Part shown: positions 46,501-57,980 of the stretch, one piece after another | Position numbering within the stretch: the stretch's first letter is position 1 | How the letters are laid out: the number at the start of each line of letters is the position of its first letter | Assembly: GCF_000003855.2 (NCBI RefSeq) | Contig: NW_003101682.1 | Coordinates: 7,124,186-7,188,185, forward strand | Reading direction: 5' to 3' | DNA: 64,000 nt | Source of the DNA: Blastomyces gilchristii SLH14081 | Taxonomy: Eukaryota; Ascomycota; Eurotiomycetes; Onygenales; Ajellomycetaceae | Program-made: the position numbers and the translations under genes | Notes under the pieces: model-generated | Databases searched by the model: none | What the model saw: only the letters and a program-made list of their open reading frames with translations | Told to the model about the DNA's origin: nothing

Positions 46501-49157
46501 TGTCGTAACAAATAGTAGAAGGGGTAACATCAGCACTCCTAATGTAACAACAATGACCCGGGATTCTACCATTGGTCGCTCCTTTGGGAAATGGTATGTT
46601 GAATATCCCCATTGGATCGTAATAGATAGTCTTGTTCATGGCAACGTGCTCGAGAAGCTCTTTCGCTTTTTTTTCGCCTAGTTGAACCAGTCGACGGACA
46701 AACGTTTCTTCGATTGTGTATTCATTTATGTACCGATGGGACATGCATACCTCTAGCTGATATCGAACAGAGAAGGGAAGGGGAATGTACTCGTCTTCTC
46801 CCAAATCTTCTAATGACGATCGAGGTCGTGATCTATGCGTGGAGGGAGCATCAATCCATTTCCAAACTGTAGATATAGGTTCAGCCCTTTCGATGACTTT
46901 AATATCATCGGTCTCTAGAATGTTGACATTAAAGTCCTTAAGCGCATTATTAAAATTTTGGAACTTGTTATCATCGCGCAGAGTATTCTCGTGGAACGCA
47001 AGTCGAAAAGTTGTCCAGCGCCCTACAAGTCAGGTTAGTAGATCACATTAAAACTTGCATGCCGCGTCACTATCCACATACCAAAGTTAATATACGAATT
47101 CTGTTTCCTAAGATTGACCGGCGTGCGAGTGATTATTTCAGGGTAGCGAACAATATCTGTTTGTCGGAACCATGTATCCCGCGAGCTCCAGACATTTTCA
47201 TTCTCCGGAAAATGTTCCTTTTCTAAGGCGGTAATCTGCTGATGGCAAATTGCTGGCGAATCCAAAGGGATCACCAGGGAGGCCTGTTCCAAGCTCCTTA
47301 TTTGAAAGATGTTCGTCAGTTGTGAAAACCTGATACAAAACCGAAATGGATTCCCCGGACGTGAATTTTCGGTATTTTCGGAGAGGTTTGCGGAGACCTT
47401 CGGTACGTTGACAAATATGCACAGTTCCCGATGTTCAACGTTGAGGACCAGACGAACAGCCCCTATTCTATTTGAGGGAAGAGATCTTAGCCGAAGAAAA
47501 GATCTTTCCTCAATCATGGATCCGAAATCCACTGACAGAGCATGTAATTCCTGGGCGAGGTTAGCGAGAACTGAGAGACCTCACCTGACCATGACTTACA
47601 ATGGTTGCAGGATATTTCACCCCTGGTCTAGTAGGGCTCGCTATTTCTAAAATACGCCTCTGGGTCTCCAAATTGATACCTAATAGCACAGATTCATTGT
47701 TTTCAAGTGCCAACTTGTATCTCCTATTGTTCCAGAAGTCATCTCGTGGTGGCGGTCTAACATTATAGTTGAACATATTATATCAGCAATTAACAGTGAA
47801 ATAAAAGTGACAAAGTGATGTGAAATTGGCTAATCACGCACTTAAATTGAATCTTGCCTTGCCCTTCTCGGTTCCCTTTATAGATCTCAATGTAATCGAT
47901 ATTGCCATATGCGGAAAATGACTTAAACAGCGTGAAGGTATTGGCATTTTTAGGGATTCGAGTTAGTGAGAGCGTAACTGACTCCCACGAAGCCCACTCG
48001 CCTTTGATGGGAGAGGTGTTTCTGGAGTCAGTATCTCTGCCCGTAAATCGTGTCGAAGGTGAAGAAACGTTCAACCCAGCTCTGCGACCGGGCCGAGAGT
48101 CAGATAAGGGCTCAGGGCGCTGTGCCATTTCTAAGTGTGCATTGGAGGGATCTTGCCTAGAGTTGGAAGCTGAAGTTAGAACGGCGGTGCATTGAGTCCA
48201 ACACGATTGGGGGTCACTGCACTGCGATGGAGCTAGAGTCTGCTGGCCAGGCGTGCTATTTTGGAAAAGATGAATACAAGAGCAGGGCAGAAGGTTCAAG
48301 TAAGGTGAATAAGAAAAAGAATATTCTCTTCGCTTGTAATTTGGGGTGCTGATGAGAGGTGCAGATTCGAGACAGTGTGAGCCAGATTTCCAACATACCC
48401 TGGTGGGTAGTAGCCATAGACGTCGACACCGGGGCAACTAGGGAGTTGTGGTCGTTCTGATATAGCCGCTGTTGCTGCTACTAAGTGAGGAGAAAGGAGA
48501 CTCTGTTGAGAAGATGAAGGAAGATGAAGTGGGGGTTGACAAGAAGGTGAAGAAGGAGAGGAAGAAGAAGAAAAAGGGCAGAGAGGTGTCTGCAGCTGTG
48601 TTAATAGAGGAGGAGGATTTGTTGACAGAACCTCAGGTCTTGTGATTTGTATGCGAGACTTGGCTGGAATGAGATGATGGCGACGGCGACCTCTACGCGA
48701 TAACGCTTGGACGGTTTGTTGCTGTTGCTGCTGCTTGAGCTTCTCCTCTGCCTCCCGTTTCTTTTGTTTCATCTGCTTCTCGTAGGCCGCTTCTTCTCGC
48801 ATTCTCGCGTTGCGAGGATCTCCCCTCCCCCGGCTTCTCCTGGGCCGCTTCTTCACATGCGGGATACTGGTGGCGGTTGCTGCTACAACATGCTGTAATG
48901 GGCAATGAAGAATATTAGCAGCTGTTTAATTCTAAAATGGAATTCTTAGAGGCATGACTGGATGAGACATGGCAACTGTAAGCTTGAACATGCTAGATGT
49001 GTCTGTGGGCCTGCACATTTCTGCACATGTAGAAACCCGCATACATTTGGTGCAAGAAACAGAGAAATGCAGAGACATGTCGTGCTGTGTGGTGAATTAC
49101 TATAAATGAGAAAGGAAAATAAATAGGCATACTTACATTTGGAGCCTCCATCTTCAT
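43571..49157 (-). CDS. Cellular RNA-dependent RNA polymerase (QDE-1/SAD-1 type, RNA silencing)
   Basis: Seven-exon model of 1668 aa (minus strand): 49137-49157, 48399-48892, 47842-48255, 47600-47756, 47082-47550, 43571-47022 (last two largest), joined in frame; the six listed segments are all I find. The catalytic domain lies in the last exon. It includes GYVFSDGVGRLSHFL, FRLGGCKGILAVSP and the diagnostic CSGGDLDGDDYIVIW near residue 1121, carrying the three Asp of the DxDGD site. An RRM-like segment (WASWESVTLSLTRIP to GKIQFK, about residues 258-309) precedes it, as in other fungal RdRPs. The enzyme makes dsRNA for small-RNA silencing. The first 170 residues are a basic, Gln-rich extension that could belong to a separate gene; if so, translation could start at the Met at 48128 (about 1454 aa). 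Confidence 0.88.
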
Positions 49158-50902
49158 GCCACTCTTCTATTAATTGAGAGAGGAGTTTGTTCCAGGTTGT
49201 CAAAATTACTCGAGCGCGATAGAAGGTAGGAATAGGGCCTCAGCAAAGAGGGGGAAAATAAACACGGAAGAGAGGCTAGTAATGTGTATGTATACCAGCA
49301 TAGATATATGTATATACTTGTGGTGTATATACGTAAATTTCTTCTCTCTATGCGCTAGGAACACCCCGGATCCTTTACTTTTCCGGGTTTAGATATATAA
49401 AACTGTAGTACAAGCACGCGGATTTGCCCGCCGGGGTGTATCATGACCAACGAAATATGGCAAAATTGGCTACATCCGGAAGAACTCGCAAGCAGACGCT
49501 TAGATAGGTATATATCATCTGGCCTCGGGAGTTTGGGATAGACGAACAAACTCTCTAGTAGCTAAGCAAACAAGTGGATAATGTGTGATTTGAATGCTGC
49601 AGCTACGCGTAGGGAATCTGTTCAACCATAAAAAACTAGATAAACCAGTCAAAATGAAAATAAAAAATGAAGATGAAATGATTCATTTTCTTCAAGGACC
49701 GCTCTTGTAATGATGGTCAACTCAAAAGGAGTAACTCGAGTGTGGGGTAACACCCTCAGAGAATATCTAGCGAACAATGGGAAATGGGTTTTACAGAAAG
49801 GAAACCCCCGATGAAAGAAAATATACTGGATCTGCCGAGCGAGCATCATATATGCTCCAAATCCTGTCAAAGAAACGAACCCAAATAAAACATGTGGCAC
49901 TCAAAGAAGACAGGGTAAATTCAACAAGCAAGCTAACAACAACCAAATAAAAGTTGTCGGTGACAAGATGAAACACAAACAGCATTTCATAACTCGCACT
50001 TATAGCTGTGAAATATCCACTTGCCAGGCCCATATATTCAACAGGAGTAGGTTGTGTTGAGAGAGGAAGGTGTCCCTGGACTTCCGGGCATTGGGCAACG
50101 CGATTTAAATGTTGGTTCCAATAAGATGTAGAGCTCGATGCCGTCTTGATAATGCCTCTCATATAGCGCATTGGACGCAGGCTTCTCACTCTTGTAACAA
50201 CATGTACGTGGGTGTTGACAAGGAACATTCGGGAGGAGAAGTCTAGTGTTCTGAAGCGTCTTAAGGTCTTTGAACTTGTGCCCAGAGTTGAAAGAACATG
50301 GTTACGGAGTAGAGTAACTTACAAGAGACGTCAGTTATACCTTGCATTCAGGTGGCTTATGATTGTTGTTTGCAGTATTGTTTGGAACTTCTTCTCTGTG
50401 TCACCTTTGAAGACGGCTATTTATTAATCGATCACTATATTTCTTTGACCACGTGCTGCTCCTTTTTTGTTGGGGGTCCCGGGTTGATCGGCCCTTCTAC
50501 CAGCAGTGTGCTGGTTACAACTTGTTGTAGTGTGTTAGAAATTTTTACAAAATGGAATGTTTTCAAAGAGTAACTACTCCATAGTGCGGAGTGAGCTTGA
50601 AAATTTTTTTGCTGCGTCAAATCGTTCTCTTGGTCCTGTTCTGTGGTTTATTCGGGGTAGATTCGAGCTGGGAATCTTAGATGGGTTGACGTTCGCGAGG
50701 CTCAGTTGTCGTTAGCCATTCCTGGACTCGGTTTGCTCTTCTAGTTTAATAGAGGAAGGATGATTCTTGTAAAGAGGCGAAGGTAGATAAGTTACCAGTG
50801 GTTAGTTAATTGCTTTCTCTGATGCTTGCCAATGAAAGCTGGTGTGGCGCCGACCATGCAGGCTACTTCATTCTTAGCTAAACTTTGCTAAGACATGATA
50901 AC
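49158..50902. other. Right flank of the gene island, no gene recognised
   Basis: Contains the promoter of the RdRP gene. A 145-codon minus ORF at 49791-50228 encodes a hydrophobic stretch (YLVVVSLLVEFTLSSL and neighbours), but I recognise no family and overlapping ORFs occur on both strands. GC content falls sharply after about 50900. Confidence 0.45.
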
Positions 50903-50905
50903 TTA

Positions 50906-51449
50906 GGGCCTGTTCGGTGCGTCCGTGTGTACTCGTTCTTTTTGTACAGATCTCCACTTTTTTTAAAAAGTACAGCCTCAATATCATGACTGTTCAGTGA
51001 ACAGAGTGTCTGTACTAATAATACAGCTGCTTTTTACAAAGTACAGATGAAAATGATCAGATGTTCAGTGAATTGAGCAGCTGTACTTACATCTCTTATC
51101 AAGATCTTATGAATAAGCAGTATTTAACTTTAACAGTGTATAATAGTATAGAATAGCACTTTTAGAGATAATATAGTATAGAATAGTGTAGAATAGCATT
51201 CATAGTAAAGATAGTTAACTAATATTAATTAGAAGAAAGTTTATAAAAATATGTTCTTTTTAAACTAACTCTGAACTCTGTTTAAAAAGAATATGTTTTT
51301 ATAAGCTTTCTTTCTTCATTCTAGAGTAGAGAATAAGATGAAATAATGTGATAATACAACACTGACTTGCTACTAATAATTGATAAATACACTATTTTTA
51401 ATGAGATTCACTATTGTGTTCAAAAAGTACAGACACACTGAACAGGCCC
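50906..51449. mobile_element. PIF/Harbinger-type MITE
   Basis: A 544-bp non-coding element with terminal inverted repeats. The left end is GGGCCTGTTCGGTGCGTCC; the right end, read inverted, is GGGCCTGTTCAGTGTGTC. It is flanked by TTA on both sides (50903-50905 and 51450-51452). A GGGCCTGTT terminus with TTA target duplication is typical of PIF/Harbinger (Tourist-like) elements. Subterminal GTTCAGTGAA...CTGTAC words repeat near 50990-51095. The interior is AT-rich; the left end is not. No transposase is encoded, so it would need one supplied in trans. Confidence 0.8.
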
Positions 51450-51452
51450 TTA

Positions 51453-52050
51453 ACTAGTTAACTTATTAATAGTTAACTAATTAATGAAAATGATTAACTT
51501 AACTATTATAATTCTCAACAGAAATGCCAGCAGATCAACTAGTGTATACAGAAAACTTGACCTTGCTAAGTGCATTACTTGACCTTGTTATATAATCATG
51601 ACTCTGACCTTGCACAATACAGTAATAATCAGTTGATAATTAACTTTCAATCTTTTAATTCACTCATTTATTCAGCTTATTAATTAATTAAAGTATGTAT
51701 AGCTGATTCATAATCAATTTAATAAATAGATAAATTTATATAGAATATAAAGAGATGTTTTACAGAATTTTAAAATATATCAAGATAAAAATATTTAATA
51801 ATTAATTTTAAATTGATTTTAAATTAATTCTGAATTGATTCTGAATTAATTATAGTAATAAAAATAGATTTAATCTATATATTTAAGTAATTAATAATTG
51901 ATTGAAAATCAGTTGATAATCAATTCAGTATTATTATTAAATTCAAGAATAATTTCAGTATTAAATTAATTTTAAATTGATTTTGAATTGATTATAGTAA
52001 TAAAAATAGATTTAATCTTGTAAGAGATCTACACTGAATAGATTAGTATA
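51453..52050. repeat. AT-rich DNA with AATTGA-core arrays
   Basis: No gene is seen. Clusters of the 11-bp AATTGA/AATTAA-core repeat occur at about 51625-51700, 51795-51860, 51890-51930 and 51965-52000. The one at 51800-51855 is a near-perfect tandem of four units. Confidence 0.55.
51549..51595 (-). repeat. Right copy of the inverted island-edge repeat
   Basis: Matches the reverse complement of 25978-26024 over 47 bp with six transitions, all toward A/T here. It lies about 100 bp outside the Harbinger-type MITE. Confidence 0.6.
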
Positions 52051-52058
52051 ATATTAAT

Positions 52059-52564
52059 TAGACTGGCCGCCGGGACTATGAATTTCATATTTAGTTCTAT
52101 TTGGTCTGGTTTCATACATTTCTTGGCGTGAATCCCGCTGGGACTGGCTATTAAAAAAACATGTAAAGTGACTATATATCAGATCTTAAAATGAAACCAT
52201 GACTTGAAAAAAATGAGAAAGTGATCTCATTTGATTCTATTTAGTCTCATTCTTGGCATAAAGTTACTATTTTTAGACATTTTAAGGTTTTTTTTAGACT
52301 ATTTTTAATTTTTTAAAAAGTAACACTTTTTGATAACACTTAAATGAGATTTAAAGTCATTTAAAGCAATAAAAATAATTTAAATTGAGAAGTGAAAATC
52401 ATGATCTCATTTGGAAAATGTGATAAGAGTAGACAGTAAGTCTCACTGAGACAGTATGAGACTACTATTTAATGTTAAAACCATGTAATGAGATCAGTTG
52501 AATTGGTAATGAAACTATCAAAAAATCTGGTCCTGGTTTCAGACACGGTCACACGGTTAGTCTA
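52059..52564. mobile_element. hAT-type MITE, copy A
   Basis: 506 bp, ends TAGACTGGCCG and (inverted) TAGACTAACCG, flanked by a perfect 8-bp target duplication ATATTAAT (52051-52058 and 52565-52572). An 8-bp duplication with TAG termini fits hAT elements. Non-coding. It is nearly identical in length and sequence to copy B and is the less mutated of the two. Confidence 0.88.
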
Positions 52565-52572
52565 ATATTAAT

Positions 52573-53361
52573 AGATCTTATATAAAAAAGAGAAAAATGT
52601 TAAAGAAGAAAAAGAAAGAGAAAGTGTAGAAATCAGTGATTGAAGTGAATATCTATACATGTATATAATAATATACACAGTGAAGCTCCGAAGTGAAAGA
52701 ATCTATATGTGTTTATAACAGCTGAGAATCAGTGATTGAGAATAGCTGAGAATTAAGATGTATATATATAATAGTAAAACAGAAGAATCTATGAAGTGTA
52801 ATAAAAGAGTCTATATAATTGATCAGATGCAGTCTGTTATATTAGTTTCTCTCTTTCAGAAGCAGTTCTCATCAGTCAAGAACTGCTGTTTCAGATAATA
52901 TAAAACTCAGAGTTCAAATCAGTTAATTATAGTTAACTCATTTTATAAGATATTATCAGTCACAGTTATAGAATCTCTTATTGAGAATATTCTCAATCTC
53001 TCACTCAAGCTCATTATCTTCTTCTATGATGTCTGATAACTGTCAGTCAGAAGTCAGTTGAAAAGAGAATAAATCAGTGACAGCATAGCAGAGTAAGCTT
53101 GTATAAAATATATTATAAATCTCTGATAATATATTAAGACAGTAGTTATAACTATCTAGAACTTCTATCACTTTATACTTGATATAATAATAATCTAATG
53201 TATGAGATGAATATGTAATTTATATATTCTTAAGATTCAATTATATCAGATCTTCTGTCTTATATTGTTTAGTGAAGTCTCAATGAACATTGATTTAATT
53301 CTCTTGATCTTGTTTCACAGTTGCTATGAAGATCTCTGCTCAATCACAGATATCTCAGAGC
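52573..53361. other. AT-rich DNA, no gene recognised
   Basis: About 790 bp between the two MITEs; no ORF or repeat structure that I can support. Confidence 0.4.
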
Positions 53362-53369
53362 TTTATTAC

Positions 53370-53875
53370 TAGACTGGCTGCTGAGATCATGAATTTCATA
53401 TTTGATTTCATTTGATCTGATCTCATACATTTCTTGGCGTGAATCTCACTGAGACTGGCTATCAAAAAAACATGTAAAGTGACTATATATCAGATCTTAA
53501 AATGAAATCATGACTTGAAAAAAATGAGAAAGTGATCTCATTTAATCTCATTTAGTCTCATTCTTGGCATAAAGTTACTATTTTTAGACATTTTAAGGTT
53601 TTTTTTAGACTATTTTTAATTTTTTAAAAAGTAACACTTTTTGATAACACTCAAATGAGATTTAAAGTCATTTAAAGCAATAAAAATAATTTAAATTGAG
53701 AAGTGGAAATCATGGTCTCATTTGGAAAATATGACAAGAGTAGACAGTAAGTCTCACTGAAACAGTATGAAACTACTATCTAATGTTAAAACCATGTAAT
53801 GGGATCAGTTGAATTGATAATAAAACTATCAAAAAATCTGGTTCTGATCTCAGACACGGTCACACAGTCAGTCTA
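53370..53875. mobile_element. hAT-type MITE, copy B
   Basis: 506 bp, same orientation as copy A, flanked by a perfect 8-bp target duplication TTTATTAC (53362-53369 and 53876-53883). Differences from copy A are mainly C-to-T and G-to-A, e.g. GGCCGCCGGG in A against GGCTGCTGAG here. Confidence 0.88.
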
Positions 53876-53883
53876 TTTATTAC

Positions 53884-56800
53884 TATATTATCAGTGATCT
53901 GAATTGAACTGCAGAGATCTGATATGAACTGTAAGATCTCTAGAAGATTCAATACTTTTATATAATATCTGTATGTAAGAAAGAATGAGCTTACATCTGT
54001 TAAAACAGTATCTCAACTGTTGATAGTAATCTCTGTATATAGAAGAAGATCATATCAATCATTTTATAAGTAATTACAGAACTTATAAAGATAATTCTTC
54101 ACAGTCTGAATTATTCATTCTGATACATTATCAGTCTCAGAGTGATAGACAGTTGATAGACAGTGTATAATCTTAAGAACTTGATAGATTCTTATTCAGA
54201 GAATACTCATGAATTAACAGCTCTGATCTAAATACTATAGATCTCAGTAATTCATATATCTGATAGAACAGACTCTGTAGAAAAGCTTCAGTGACTTGTT
54301 CAGTATTCATCTTATTACAAGATTTCAATATTATATCTTTACTTAGTTAATTCATAATAATCAGAATGTTTCTACAACTCTTACTCTTAGATAGATTAAT
54401 AGTGAAGTTAATTACTACATCTTATCAGATTCTATTAGAGATATTGAGTGATTTTAATAGATCTTTTCTACAGTTCTTTCATAAGATAATAAAAGAACAG
54501 TGAGTGCAGTTTCAGATGAAGCATCTGATACTGTTTAATATCTCAGATTAGTAGAACTCTCAGAAGATTATTCTATACAGTTATTTATAATCTGAATAAT
54601 CAGTTATATATAAATTATGTATCTCTTGTATTATCTGAGTGTGTAAGAGTTCAGAGTGAGAGACTCAGTGTTATTCACAGAATCATAGAGTATTATTATC
54701 ATTAATTGAACATTCTGAGATATCAGTTCTTATACATAGTTCTGAGAAAAATCAGAGTATTTCTTGATATACTGCTTCAGTGAGAGTCTGAAGAAGTTCA
54801 TCTATCTGAGCTGCTGTATATCACAGTTTATTCAGTGTAGAGAAAGTGAAGATATCAATAACAGTTCTAACTGAAGAAGTATATATAATGTTATAAACTG
54901 TTTTATCTTGATTAACTAGTATCTTCAGATTCAAGAGCTGATACTCTTAGTTTATTCAGTGAGTATCTGTTATATCAGATAGTATATCTTACTCTTATTA
55001 TAAGAGAGTATCTGTTATCAAGTTCTGACTGTCAGAACAGTAGTATATTATAAAATAAAAGTAACTTAAGAACTCAGATCATTACATCTATTATTCAGTG
55101 AGTTTATAGATAGTTATGAAGTATTTAAGATTCTTATAATCTGTGATTATCTCAAATTCAGAGATACTTTGAAGTTCAGAGTTTCATTCTTCTAAACAGT
55201 GTATAATTGTGAGAAGTTTCTTATCATAGATCTTATAATTGCATTCAGCAGAACTCAGTTTCTTAAATATGAAGATATATAATTATAGAATATCTTTATT
55301 ATTATATTATAATATCACTTCTTCTATTACATAGTCAGAGAAATTAATCTTAATAACTATCTTATAATCAGAATCAAATATTATCAGTAGAGAAATATTA
55401 ATGAACATCTTCTTTATCTGTATAAATGCAGCTTTAGTATTCACTGATTATTAAAATACTGAGTTCTTCTTAATAAAATCTGTAAGTGATCTCATAATAT
55501 CTGAGAAGTTTTGTATAAATCACTGATAGAAGTTAGTAAATTCAATGAAGTTTTGTACATCTTTCATAGTATATGAAGCTTTTTATTCAAGAATAATAGA
55601 GATCTTCTCAGAATTTATTTAAATTCTCTTATCAGCTTCTATGATGAAATCTAAGTATTTAGTACTCTTAACTTTGAAATTACACTTATTAATATCAATT
55701 GATAGTTCTGCTTCTTATAGTTATTGTAATACTTTTAATACATGTTCTTGATATTCTTTTCTGAATTCATCAGTGAAGATGAGAATGTCATCTAGATAAG
55801 TAGATATAAACTTATTAAGAAAATCTCAGAGTGCTCAGTTGATATACTTCTGAAATATACTGAGAGCATTAGTCAGTTCAAAGAGTGTGACTATTCATTT
55901 AAAGAGATTATAATATATTTGAAATGCTGTAAGTTATTCATCTTCTTCAGTAATACAAATCTTATGAAATATGATGATAATATCTAACTTTGTAAATTAT
56001 TGTGCTTGTCTGATCTGTGCTAGAGTTTCATTGATAAGAGATAAGAGATATTAATCTTTCTTTATCAATCTATTCAGATCTCAGTAGTTCACACAGAATC
56101 AGAGTTCTTCATCTAGCTTCTTTATAAAGAGAATAGAAACTGCAGTGAAAGAGTTACTAATATATATGAATTTCTTATCTAATGAATCATTGAGTGTCTT
56201 CTGAAGAAGAAGAAGTTCATCTTAAGACATATTATAAAGAGAATCTCATGATGATTCAGAGTTCTTACTATTCTTCTTTTTCAACTTGATACTGTAGTTC
56301 ACTTCTAAATCTTGTAAGAAAGATAGATTTGTAGTATTATTATCTTATCAGAAGACATCTAGATATTCATGATATTATTAAGAGAGTTTTCTACAAGAAT
56401 CTATTATTATAACACAGAATAACTTTTCTAGAGTCTTTTTAATATCAGTCAGACTGATGAAATAGATTGATATATAATTCTGCTATTAATGATTCTTTCA
56501 GTGACTTCTTTTTCTGAGTATTTCATAGGCATTGACAGAGATCTGTGTCAGATTCATAGTCTTGTGAATATTATTCTCATGAACTCTATTATTATTAGAA
56601 AATATCAAGCTTCTGTTTTAAGTGTTTAATAAGATATCTTATTCAAATAGTTAGACAAGTTCTAATATAAGATTATAATTAAGATTATCAACTTTATATA
56701 TGTAAATATCTTTATATTAATATTCTCTCACATCTATAATCAGCTTTATTATATAATGAGTATAAATGTCTTTTAAATCATTAAATTCTGCAAGAAGTCA

Positions 56801-57447
56801 GAGTCTTGATAAGAGAATACACTGAAGATTATAATATCTTACAACTGAAGATTTTATCATTACATAGTAATATAGACTGCTGTCTATTATAGCTTTCATA
56901 TTATACATATTATCAATCACAGTAGATATAAGAATCACATTTATTATTATTTTCTCTTCAAATTATTATTATCTGATCTCTTCAAGCTTCTGTTTATGAA
57001 TTTGAACAGAAGCTAATCTTTTTTCTGTTTTATTAAGACATTCTCATAGTTATCTTCTGAATCTTCTTTCACTGCAATGTGATTGATATGAACAGGTACT
57101 GATTTATTCTTTAAATAAGAGAACACTGATCTTTCTCTTAATTAAGAAGACATCAGTCTTTCTCTTGAGTGTGAAGATACATAGATTAATCAGTAGTTGA
57201 AAGTGATGTGTTCTAATTAGTTACAGTTAATGTATACTTCATATTAACATTAATCAGTGACTTCTTTGAGAGTGATCTCAGAAATTTAGAAGTCTGTTCA
57301 GACAGCAGAGACCTTTGCTTATATATAGATATTTAAGTCTACTCAATTCATAACATCTGCATCATTGTTATTTCTCAGCATGAGTGAATAAGTCACTGAG
57401 ATATAACATTTTCTATCACTATTCTGTATACTCTTGAGCTTGATAAG
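53884..57447 (-). mobile_element. Degenerate second-family Gypsy element, minus strand
   Basis: Read on the minus strand, a Gypsy reverse transcriptase is recognisable at about 55560-56170: FTKLDI, then YLDDILIFTDEFRKEYQEHV near 55790, then KCNFKVKSTKYLDFII. An RNase H follows at about 55080-55270 ([19 protein letters not shown], then FEIITDYKNLKYF). The intact YLDD box differs from the mutated box of the plus-strand Gypsy copies and the protein sequence is different, so this is another family. Many stops interrupt it. LTRs could not be identified; its 5' side is cut off by the Gypsy copy 2 insertion at 57448. Extents are approximate. Confidence 0.75.
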
Positions 57448-57980
57448 TGTCACGCTTCCGGCCGCGCCAAGGCCCCGTTGCGGTTTCACACGGCTCATTG
57501 ATTCCATGCGGATGATTTCATCTCATTTAAACTGATTTCCAACCACTCTATGACATCATTCAGATATATCATAGAAAGATCCGATTGATGAATATGAGAA
57601 CCTCACTTCTATATAAGATCAGCAGATTACTCTTTCTTGATAATGAGACACTGCTGAGATATCACTTCAGCTATTCTTACTTATGAAATGAGAGAAGAGT
57701 ATTCACTCATTATCTATATAGAATAGCTAGATGCTGACTTCTCATTAAAGAAGTTAGTAATTCATTTTTCTTCTACTGAAATATATACAAGAGTTACTAT
57801 GTATCTTATATAATTTTCTTAGTATACTAAGTATCACATCTGTGATATTCTTGCAATAACTCTGTAGTCTATAAGCTCACTATTCAAGCAAGATAGTCAA
57901 GCTCACTTATACAGCTTTTTAAACAACTATCTCTATATGATGTTGCTGACTAGTCATCATTTCAGTTTCATTATATTACA
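57448..57980 (+). repeat. 5' LTR of Gypsy copy 2
   Basis: 533 bp, begins TGTCACGCTTCCGGCCGCGC and ends TTATATTACA. Its first 70 bases keep more CpG and CpC than either LTR of copy 1. Confidence 0.9.

Noticed and set aside
49791..50228. 145-codon hydrophobic minus ORF as a membrane protein.
   Set aside because: No family recognised, no supporting splice structure, and several overlapping ORFs of similar size; left as unassigned.
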